Assembly: GCA_025917655.1 (NCBI GenBank)
Contig: CP084609.1
Span: 744,001 to 808,000, forward strand
Reading direction: 5' to 3'
Origin: Chlorella sorokiniana
Lineage: Eukaryota; Chlorophyta; Trebouxiophyceae; Chlorellales; Chlorellaceae
Length of the DNA: 64,000 bases
Shown here: positions 1 through 6,940 of the stretch, piece by piece
Layout of the letters: every line of letters starts with the position of its first letter
How positions within the stretch are numbered: the stretch's first letter is position 1
The notes under the pieces: generated by a model
Told to the model about the DNA's origin: nothing
The model's input: the letters and a program-made list of their open reading frames with translations, nothing else
Database searches by the model: none
Position numbers and translations under genes: made by a program

Positions 1-179
1 GCCCCCGGCAGCTTGCCAGTGCGTGACAACGGGCCTACATCGCTGGCGCCGCGCTGTACGGCATCACCTCCAGCGGGAGCGGCATGAGCTTTATACCGTT
101 TTGTGATGCCGATTACGCTGGAGACCTGGATTCCCGCCGCTCCACCATTGGGTATGTGTTCACTCTCAGTGGTGGTTCT
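1..179 (+). mobile_element. Copia-5: fragment of a Ty1/copia LTR element, RNase H end (fossil)
   Basis: The + strand encodes part of a copia-type RNase H domain, with the landmarks CDADYAGD and RRSTIGYVF seen just before the end of the fragment. The protein sequence is clearly different from the RNase H of the other Copia copies in this window ([19 protein letters not shown]), so it is a second Copia family. It runs off the left edge and is cut on the right by the tail of a LINE-B copy. It is a broken fragment. Its LTRs are not visible. Confidence 0.75.
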
Positions 180-1487
180 ATGTTATGTTACACGTGTTTA
201 ACGTCTGCCTTCGGGACAATCACTGTCCCTCGCAGACGGGGCATAGGGCCCATGCAACTCTGACGCAAACGGGCCCATCCCTGCTGCAGCCGGAGGCAGC
301 AGACAGGAACGGGCTGGCCCTCGAAACCGGGAACTCATCAGGCCAGCAGCGCACGGGAGTCAAAGCCCGGGCCCGCGCGCCCCCATCGCGCCGAGGTGAA
401 GATGCAAGATGCAGCAAGCACACGGGATGGCAAGCAAGCATGCACGCAAAGCATGATGACAAGGATGCAGAGCAAGGAAAAACTGTGAAAGAGTCAGAAA
501 AGGCAAGGAAGAATCCAACGCAAGCCGGGCACGGGCTGGTAGGGGCCGCAAGAACGGCGACGTGGGCCCCCTCAAGCCGGGGTCGCCTCGCGCTGGTGCT
601 GGGGCTCAGACTCGCTGCTGCGGGTGTCGTCTCCAGCCAACGACAGACGGTAGCAATGGTGCACAAAGCTAGCCACCGCCACCGGATCCTGCGCAAGGAA
701 CTGTGCCAAGGTTCCCTGCCCCGCCAGCGGACCGCTGGGCGGACCCTGACCGACCCCAAAGAGGGACTCGCTGTAATCGGCTCGCAGGCGGGCATACTTT
801 GGGCAGTCAAACACCATGTGATGCTCGTCCTCCACAGCACCCAACGAGCAGTGGGGGCAAATCCGGCTGGGCCTGTCCAACCCCTCACGCCGCCCAGTCT
901 CCACCCGCAACCAATGACAGCCCGTGCGGAACCTGGCCAGGCTGGCCATGCGCACACGGCTGTCAACCTCGGTCAGGTACGATTGCGGGCGACGGCAGTA
1001 CGTATCACGCGTGAGCCCCCCTCACACTAGCGCAGTAAAACTGCACTTTGGGCTGGGATGGTGCCCCCTGCAGGACGCCCTCGACGTAGGCCTCGTCAGC
1101 GAGGCTGCACGCCTCGCCAACATCGACCTGGCAGGGCCCCCACCATCAAGGGGGCCCAACCCCAGGCTGCGAAGGTATCCTACAACCTGGGCCCCCACGG
1201 CTGGCGGGCCACCCCACCCGCCCCACCGTGCGCCCGCAAAAGGTCTAACTGCTCAAAGAGTGCCCATTTGGTGACGCGGCGTATCTGGAAGGCCCACCAG
1301 CCTGTTCCAGAAACGGGTCACCAGCTTGCCCCAGTGAGTGGCAAGGGGGTAAAACCCTGCCTCGGCCAACACCACAGGAGCGGGAGTGCTTTGCGGCAGG
1401 CGCCCCATCGCGTGCCGCAAAAATGAGCGCAAGAGCCGCTCGGAAGCATTCTCCCCACCCCCTCGCAAGATCTGCGGCGCCCACACC
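180..1487 (-). mobile_element. LINE-B copy B1, 5'-truncated non-LTR retrotransposon
   Basis: Read on the minus strand this is the 3' half of LINE-B: the stretch after the RT catalytic core (from about the WAPQFLR segment), then a C-terminal frame at 572-955. That frame carries a zinc-knuckle-like module, CPHC followed by H-x4-C, as found at the C-terminus of many LINE ORF2 proteins. About 390 nt of 3' UTR follows, with a terminal hairpin (203-237) and a short (ATAAC)n tail at 180-195. No EN or RT core is present, so it is dead. The C-terminal frame is out of frame with the preceding part, because the G run near 1016 is one of the places where most LINE-B copies differ from copy B7. It abuts Copia-5 on the tail side and a LINE-A poly(T) on the truncated side. 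Confidence 0.85.
203..237 (-). other. LINE-B 3' terminal hairpin (copy B1)
   Basis: An outer stem GTCTGC/GCAGAC encloses an inner stem GGGACA/TGTCCC with a GTGAT loop. It lies immediately upstream of TGTAA and the (ATAAC)n tail. The same structure recurs in every LINE-B 3' end in the window, which suggests a reverse-transcriptase recognition structure. Confidence 0.6.
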
Positions 1488-1669
1488 TTTTTTTTTTTTT
1501 TTTTTTTTGAGGGGGTGCTCTTACACTTGAGACGTGGGGGATCTCAAGAAGCGTAGGTAGGCCGAAGCCACGAAGCATCATGACCGATGAGGCAGCCAAA
1601 CAGCAGCGCGAACGCGCATGTGACAGCAAGATGGGGCATGCAGTCACGGGGGTGGTATGCAGATTTTTC

Positions 1670-1701
<32 letters not shown>

Positions 1702-1711
1702 TCGGTATGTC
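1488..1711 (-). mobile_element. LINE-A 3' fragment with poly(A)
   Basis: A poly(T) run at 1488-1508 is the poly(A) tail of a minus-strand LINE-A fragment. About 165 nt of the LINE-A 3' end follow, then the T-rich and TG-repeat tract (about 1663-1700) and about 11 nt beyond. It is non-coding and severely 5'-truncated. It lies between a minus and a plus LINE-B fragment. Confidence 0.9.
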
Positions 1712-2658
1712 AGCTGGGCTCCAAGCACAGCTGGGGGTGCTGGAGCGGTACTGTGAGCGTTGGGGCCTGACTGTTAATGTTGAGAAGACCAAGGTGGTGG
1801 TCTTCCCCGCCTCTTCTCGCATGGCGACAAGGCCAGCACCACGCCTCACGTACCGGGGAGCGGCTGGCCACCGCCCCCTCCTTTAGGTACCTTGGGGTGG
1901 AGGTACATCAGCTACACGCGTTTGGGCCCATTGCCTGCGCAGAGTTGGGCAGGGCGGGCCAGCGGGCCTTGCACGCCATGCGGCGCAAACTCTCACACAT
2001 TGGCACGTCTGACTTTGGGTTGCAAAGGCGGCTTTTCCAGGTTTTGGTGCTGCCTGTGGTGTCGTACGGCTGCGAGGTGTGGGCGCCGCAGTTCTTGCGA
2101 GGGGGCGGGGAGAATGCTTCCGAGCGGCTCTTGCGCTCGTTCTTGCGGCACGCGATGGGGCGCCTGCCGCAAAGCACTCCCGCTCCTGTGGTGTTGGCCG
2201 AGGCAGGGTTTTACCCCCTTGCCACTCACTGGGGCAAGCTGGTGACCCGTTTCTGGAACAGGCTGGTGGGCCTTCCAGATACGCGCGTCACCAAATGGGC
2301 ACTCTTTGAGCAGTTAGACCTTTTGCGGGCGCACGGTGGGGCGGGTGGGGTGGCCCGCCAGCCGTGGGGGACCCAGGTTGTAGGATACCTTCGCAGCCTG
2401 GGGTTGGGTCCCCTTGATGGTGGGGAGCCCTGCCAGGTCGATGTTGGCGAGGCGTGCACCCTCGCTGACGAGGCCTACGTCGAGGGCGTCCTGCAGGGAG
2501 CACCATCCCAGCCCAAATTGCAGTTTTACTGCGCTAGTGTGAGGGGGGCTCACGCGTGATACGTACTGCCGTCGCCCGCAATCGTACCTGACCGAGGTTG
2601 ACAGCCGTGTGCGCATGGCCAGCCTTGCCAGGTTCCGCACGGGCTGTCATTGGTTGCG
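1712..2658 (+). mobile_element. LINE-B copy B2, internal fragment
   Basis: The + strand encodes the LINE-B ORF2 segment that starts just after the YADD catalytic motif (GLQAQLGVLERYCERWGLTVN) and runs through the RT thumb/connection. The frame is broken around 1845-1890 and stays open again to a stop at 2559. Homology continues in another frame to 2658 (CHWLR) and then stops abruptly at tRNA-like sequence, so both ends are missing, including the usual LINE-B tail. Loss of the 3' end is unusual for target-primed insertion and points to recombination or deletion. Confidence 0.85.
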
Positions 2659-2698
2659 TTACACCCACAGATCGTGGGTTCGATTCCCATCACGGGAC
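2659..2698 (+). pseudogene. 3' half of a tRNA gene (possibly Val-UAC)
   Basis: The sequence reads as the anticodon loop onward: TTACACC, a variable loop, then a T arm GTGGG/TTCGATT/CCCAT with the invariant GGTTCGATTCC B-box, and the acceptor 3' strand CACGGGA. The matching 5' acceptor strand (TCCCGTG) and D arm are absent upstream, where LINE-B begins. If U33 is placed in the conserved position, the anticodon is UAC. That reading needs a 4-nt variable loop and is uncertain. Confidence 0.6.
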
Positions 2699-2811
2699 AT
2701 CCAGGTTTCCGGCCTGTAAAACGTTTCTCCACTCGGAAGCGGGGGAGCAGCCCTGCCTTCACGAACGTGGTTAGGTACGAAGCGAGCATACGGAACGTTG
2801 CTCGGGGGGAG
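2699..2811. other. Unassigned 113-nt sequence between tRNA half and Copia LTR
   Basis: This sequence has no relative elsewhere in the window and no convincing frame. It ends in a purine run (CGGGGGGAG) directly before the 80-bp LTR. That could be a polypurine tract of an older Copia copy, or simply tRNA 3' flank. It may be original host DNA. Confidence 0.4.
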
Positions 2812-2891
2812 TGTTGGAATACGATCAACGTCCCTATATGGCACCACAAATGGGCACATACTTATTAACCTTCGGGTTGGCGCTTTTAACA
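2812..2891 (+). repeat. Copia-1 5' terminal repeat, 80-bp type
   Basis: It starts TGTTGG and ends AACA, as an LTR should, and is followed directly by the primer-binding site. The same 80-bp sequence ends Copia-4 at 62934-63013, also next to a primer site. It is unrelated to the 369-bp LTR at the other end of Copia-1. Confidence 0.65.
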
Positions 2892-2903
2892 GGTTATGGG
2901 CCC
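2892..2903 (+). other. Copia primer-binding site, initiator tRNA-Met anticodon arm type
   Basis: GGTTATGGGCCC directly follows the LTR. It is complementary to the anticodon arm of plant-type initiator tRNA-Met (GGGCCCATAACC) rather than to a tRNA 3' end. The same site adjoins the LTRs of Copia-2, Copia-3 and Copia-4. Priming from a half tRNA-iMet is known for Drosophila copia and yeast Ty5. Confidence 0.75.
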
Positions 2904-3445
2904 CAACTCCCTCCTCTGCCCTTGAGTCCGGCACACGCTCTTGCCGTCACCCCAGACGCCTTTTCTCGCTGCCAGCGCCCGAGCACCACACGCGAGCACT
3001 TCCGCCTCGACCTCCGGAACGGCGCCTACAGACCGAAGCCTCTCAGACTAAGCCCGCCTTTGCTTGCGGCATATTTCGCGCATAGCAGCGCCTTTTCGCT
3101 CGCACAGCCAGCGCCTTTTGCTGCATAGCTGCCAGCCTGCAGCCGGCAGCATAATTCTGCTTTCCGGCAGCCTAAATCTGCTTTCGACAGCACCCGCTTG
3201 CAAAGAGACAGCTGCTTGAGCAGCTGTGTAGCAGCCGACAGCGAGTAAGCGAGTTGGGTCACTTGTGACCAGCTCGATACCCCGCCTCCCGCCAAGATAC
3301 TAAACTTCCACTTTGCCTCAACCCACTGCCGTAGCTCTACGCTGACACAACCACTTAAGATAAGTGCAAGCAGCGCCCTAGCGCCTCCGTGCGCCGCTGC
3401 TCCGCCCCTCTGGCCCCTCCGTTATTGGCAGTGCCCCAGCGCCTA
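2904..3445 (+). mobile_element. Copia-1 untranslated leader, first part
   Basis: This non-coding leader is shared with Copia-2, Copia-3 and Copia-4. It contains short internal repeats of the type GCAGTGCCCCAGCGCC. It is interrupted at 3445 by the RPS15A retrocopy and resumes at 5477. No gene is seen. Confidence 0.8.
3427..3445 (+). repeat. Target-site duplication of RPS15A retrocopy (left)
   Basis: GGCAGTGCCCCAGCGCCTA is repeated at 5477-5495 on the far side of the retrocopy. In the uninterrupted leader of Copia-3 this sequence occurs once at the matching place, so it is a 19-bp duplication made at insertion. Confidence 0.85.
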
Positions 3446-3469
3446 TTTTTTTTTTCTCTGATCTAGACC

Positions 3470-3474
3470 TTACA
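3470..3474 (-). terminator. TGTAA polyadenylation signal of the RPS15A mRNA
   Basis: Read on the minus strand, TGTAA lies 14 nt upstream of the 10-nt poly(A) of the retrocopy. This is the green-algal polyadenylation signal at its usual spacing. It shows that the copied molecule was a polyadenylated mRNA. Confidence 0.8.
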
Positions 3475-3947
3475 GGATGGCTGATGCGTGCAAGACAGGA
3501 GACGGCCAAAGAGTGTATTAACTGCTCTCAATCGGCTCTGAATGCACCGATCTCTGCCATCGCTGCCTGGAGACGTGTCTGGGTCGGCTTCTCGGCTCTC
3601 AGTAGTAGAAAGCAAGCACCTTGCCTCCAACCTTCTTCCGCCTGGCCTCCTCATGGTCCATGATGCCCTGAGATGTGGTCAAGATGATATGACCAAACTG
3701 GCGGGAGGGAAGCAGGCGGCCTACCCACACCTCAATGTCCTTGGCAGCAATGTCGTAACGGGGCGAGATGGCGCCGCACTTGTTCAGCCGGCCGTTCAGC
3801 TCCACCACAATCTTGCCCGAGCGGTGGATGTCCACAAACTCAAACTCGCCAATGTAGCCGTGCTTCATCATGAGCGACAGGAACTTGATGACCACCTTGC
3901 TGGAAGGGCGCAGCAGCACCTGCTTCTTGCCGCGCTTCTCGGCATTG

Positions 3948-5349
3948 AAGCAAGCTCTCACACATTGGCACGTCTGACTTTGGGTTGCAAAGGCGGCTTT
4001 TCCAGGCTTTGGTGTTGCCTGTGGTGTCGTACGGCTGCGAGGTGTGGGCGCCGCAGTTCTTGCGAGGGGGCGGGGAGAATGCTTCCGAGCGGCTCTTGCG
4101 CTCGTTCTTGCGGCACGCGATGGGGCGCCTACCGCAAAGCACTCCCGCTCTTGTGGTGTTGGCCGAGGCAGGGTTTTACCCCTTGCCACTCACTGGGGCA
4201 AGCTGGTGACCCGTTTCTGGAACAGGCTGGTGGGCCTTCCAGATACGCGCGTCACCAAATGGGCACTCTTTGAGCAGTTGGATCTTTTGCGGGCGCACGG
4301 TGGGGCGGGTGGGGTGGCCCGCCAGCCGTGGGGGACCCAGGTTGTAGGATACCTTCGCAGCCTGGGGTTGGGTCCCCTTGATGGTGGGGAGCCCTGCCAG
4401 GTCGATGTTGGCGAGGCGTGCAGCCTCGCTGACGAGGCCTACGTCGAGGGCGTCCTGCAGGGAGCACCATCCCAGCCCAAAGTGCAGTTTTACTGCGCTA
4501 GTGTGAGGGGGGCTCACGCGTGATACGTACTGCCGTCGCCCGCAATCGTACCTGACCGAGGTTGACAGCCGTGTGCGCATGGCCAGCCTTGCCAGGTTCC
4601 GCACGGGCTGTCATTGGTTGCGGGTGGAGACTGGGCGGCGTGAGGGGTTGGACAGGCCCAGCCGGATTTGCCCCCACTGCTCGTTGGGTGCTGTGGAGGA
4701 CGAGCATCACATGGTGTTTGACTGCCCAAAGTATGCCCGCTTGCGAGCCGATTACAGTGAGTCCCTTTTTGGGGTCGGTCAGCGTCCGCCCAGCGGTCCG
4801 TTGGCGGGGCAGGGAACCTTGGCACAGTTCCTTGCGCAGGATCCGGTGGCGGTGGCTAGCTTTGTGCACCGCTGCTACCGTCTGTCGTTGGCTGGAGACG
4901 ACACCCACAGCAGCGATTCTGAGCCCCAGCCCCACGCGAGGCGACCCCGGCTTGAGTGGGCCTACGTCGCCGTTCTCGCGGCCCCTGCCAACCCGTGCCC
5001 GGCTTGCGTTGGATTCTTCCTTGCCTTTTCTGACTCTTTCACAGTTTGCCTTGCTTTGCATCCTTGTCATCATGCTTTGCTTGCGTGCTTGCTTGCCATC
5101 CCGTGTGCTTGCTGCATCTTGCATCTTCACCTCGTCGCGATGGGGGTGCGCGGGCCCGGGCTTTGACTCCTGTGCGCTGCTGGCCTGATGAGTTCCCGGT
5201 TTCGAGGGCCAGCCCGTTCCTGTCTGTTGGCTTCGGCTGCAACAGGGATGGGCCCGTTTTGCGTCTGAGTTGCATGGGCCCTATGCCCCGTCTGCGAGGG
5301 ACAGTGATTGTCCCGAAGGCAGACGTTAAACACGTGTAACATAACATAA
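3948..5349 (+). mobile_element. LINE-B copy B3, 5'-truncated, inside RPS15A
   Basis: This is a 1.4-kb LINE-B with a 5-bp target duplication CATTG (3943-3947 and 5350-5354). It starts at the ORF2 segment [16 protein letters not shown] (about 3955), preceded by 7 nt of unclear origin. It covers the distal RT region (frame open to 4523), the C-terminal zinc-knuckle module (CPHC and HHMVFDC) in the frame 4573-5166, the 3' UTR, the terminal hairpin (5290-5324) and the tail AACATAACATAA. Most of ORF2, including EN and the RT catalytic core, is missing. It is the clearest LINE-B insertion in the window, because the host codon context before insertion can be read on both sides. Confidence 0.92.
5290..5324 (+). 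other. LINE-B 3' terminal hairpin (copy B3)
   Basis: GTCTGC pairs with GCAGAC and GGGACA with TGTCCC around a GTGAT loop. TGTAA follows at 5336-5340, and then the ATAAC-repeat tail. Confidence 0.6.
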
Positions 5350-5476
5350 CATTGTACATGGTCTTCAGGGCATCTGCCAGCACCGAAATCCTGGTCATCT
5401 TGCCTCTGGCTGTGAGGGCGAGCCACTAGGCAAGTCCACTCAGGATGCTCCTGGGCTATTGGCGCGGGCCGAAAGA

Positions 5477-5495
5477 GGCAGTGCCCCAGCGCCTA
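5477..5495 (+). repeat. Target-site duplication of RPS15A retrocopy (right)
   Basis: Identical to 3427-3445. The Copia-1 leader resumes here. Confidence 0.85.
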
Positions 5496-6058
5496 AGTGC
5501 GCCGCTGCCTTTGCCCCCTGGGCACTCTCCTTTAGGCAGTGCCCTAGCGCCGTTGAGCGCCGCTGCCATCCACATCTGTCCTGCCCCCTTTCCCGTCTAT
5601 TCCTCCACTTCTCCTACATTTACTCAAAGGTAGTGCCTGGGCTGTGCTGTCCTCGTGTGGCACGCAGCTCCCCGTTCGGTGCCTGGCCTCGTGTGCCACG
5701 TACCGGCTACTTATTCTAAGGCACCGACCTTCCCCACCTTTCCGCCAGTCATCTCCGGCGGCACAATCTGCGGCACACTTTGCCGCGGCACCTCCGAGCA
5801 CGCACTAGAGAGGCACAAGGTGCCTGCTAGCGGCCGCCAGCCGTCAGCAGTCAGCAGTTTGCACACAAGCAAACCCCCGTGACTGCATGCCCCATCTTGC
5901 TGTCACATGCGCGTTCGCGCTGCTGTTTGGCTGCCTCATCGGTCATGATGCTTCGTGGCTTCGGCCTACCTACGCTTCTTGAGATCCCCCACGTCTCAAG
6001 TGTAAGAGCACCCCCTCAAAAAAAAAAAAAAAAAAAAAAAAACACAAGCGTGGACATC
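5496..6058 (+). mobile_element. Copia-1 untranslated leader, second part
   Basis: This is a continuation of the Copia leader up to the gag start codon at 6059, interrupted by a short LINE-A end at 5871-6041. It matches the corresponding minus-strand leaders of Copia-2 and Copia-3. No gene is seen. Confidence 0.8.
5871..6041 (+). mobile_element. Short 171-nt LINE-A 3'-end unit (SINE-like)
   Basis: This holds only the last about 145 nt of LINE-A, beginning at CCCCCGTGACTGCATGCC, then TGTAA and a poly(A) run (6018-6041). An 8-bp target duplication ACACAAGC (5863-5870 and 6042-6049) shows it is a complete insertion in its own right. It starts at almost the same LINE-A position as the unit at 57526-57702. 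It lies 18 nt before the Copia-1 gag start. Confidence 0.85.
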
Positions 6059-6940
6059 ATGGCAACCGACGGCATGTCCATTGAGCGGCTGGACTGGGAC
6101 AACTACCCAGTGTGGGCAGCAAACATGAAGTTCTTCCTCACCACCAAGAAGTGCTGGCACACCGTCGTCAGCACCGAGGCCCCAACCACTCCCGAGGACA
6201 TCAAGGCAGACGAGCTCGCCCTCTCCTACATCGGCCTCCTCGTCAAGCCCCACCACCAGCCAACCATCCTGCGCTGCACCACCGCCAACCAAGCCTGGAC
6301 CACTCTGCAAGGCATCTTCGCCGCCAAGTCCTTCGCACGCAAGCTCCAACTGCGCCGTGAGCTCAACTCCCTGAAGATGGCCTCCACCGAGACCGTCACC
6401 GCCTTCACCAACCGTGCCAAGGCCATGCAAGACCAGCTCAACGCCGCCGGCCACAAGGTCGAAGACATCGACGTGGCGTGCCAAGTCCTGGCTGGCCTGC
6501 CCTCCACCTTCGACACCGTCGTCACCGTCATCGAAACCACCACCGCCTCCGCTGGCACATTCACCGTGGATGACATCCTGCCCCACCTGCTGCAAGCCGA
6601 GCAACGCCGCGCCAAGCCCGACGTCATCCGCAGCTCCGACTCAGCCCTGATGGCCTCCTTCCATCCTCGCCGCGAAGACCGGCACTCCAACGGCAATGGC
6701 GCTCCTCGCAACATCAACGGCATCAACCGCAGCAACGGCCCTCGTGGCAGTGGCTCCCGCAGCAACGTCCCCTGCATGCGGCCGCCCAACTTCAGCGGCC
6801 CACCTCCCAACTTTGGCCCACCACGCAACTTCGGCATCCGCGGCGACGAGCGCTCCGCCCGCGACGCCCGCGCCTTCGCCGAAGGCACCTGCCTCTACTG
6901 CCACAAGCCTGGCCACTACGCCCACGAGTGCAACAAGAAG
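6059..6940 (+). mobile_element. Copia-1 gag region (fossil)
   Basis: The + strand encodes a copia-type Gag: an N-terminal part starting MATDGMSIERLDWDNY, a UBN2-like middle, and a nucleocapsid zinc knuckle CLYCHKPGHYAHEC close to the end. The element's gag is interrupted at 6940 by the LINE-A array and its remainder lies at 45706. This is the best preserved gag of the Copia copies here. Confidence 0.85.
6935..6940 (+). repeat. 6-bp target duplication of the LINE-A array (left)
   Basis: AAGAAG is repeated at 45706-45711, where Copia-1 resumes after the final poly(A). It brackets the whole 38.8-kb array. Confidence 0.75.

Larger units (their letters stand above)
3446..5476 (-). pseudogene. RPS15A: Processed retrocopy of ribosomal protein S15a (uS8), interrupted by LINE-B
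   Basis: The minus strand encodes cytosolic ribosomal protein uS8/S15a, a small-subunit protein that binds 18S rRNA. The start is at 5398 (MTRISVLADALKTMYN, 16 codons). After a LINE-B insertion the remaining 114 codons run from AEKRGKK to KVLAFYY, with a TGA at 3599-3601. The sum of 130 codons equals the normal eukaryotic length, with no stop or frameshift outside the insertion. Retroposition hallmarks are lack of introns, a 3' UTR (3456-3598) with TGTAA 14 nt before a 10-nt poly(A) (3446-3455), and a 19-bp target-site duplication. About 78 nt of 5' UTR lies at 5399-5476. It sits antisense in the Copia-1 leader. LINE-B splits codon 17, so it cannot make the protein. The high quality of the remaining frame suggests a recent copy. 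Confidence 0.92.

Noticed and set aside
3948-5349. The sequence between RPS15A parts as a spliceosomal intron of a living gene
   Set aside because: It is LINE-B with a tail and a 5-bp CATTG duplication. The minus-strand ends do not give a GT-AG pair that restores the frame.
5045-5445. Host gene on the strand opposite LINE-B in several places (open frames rich in R, A, P and G)
   Set aside because: High GC opens long antisense frames. These mirror the LINE and Copia frames in every copy and lack domains.
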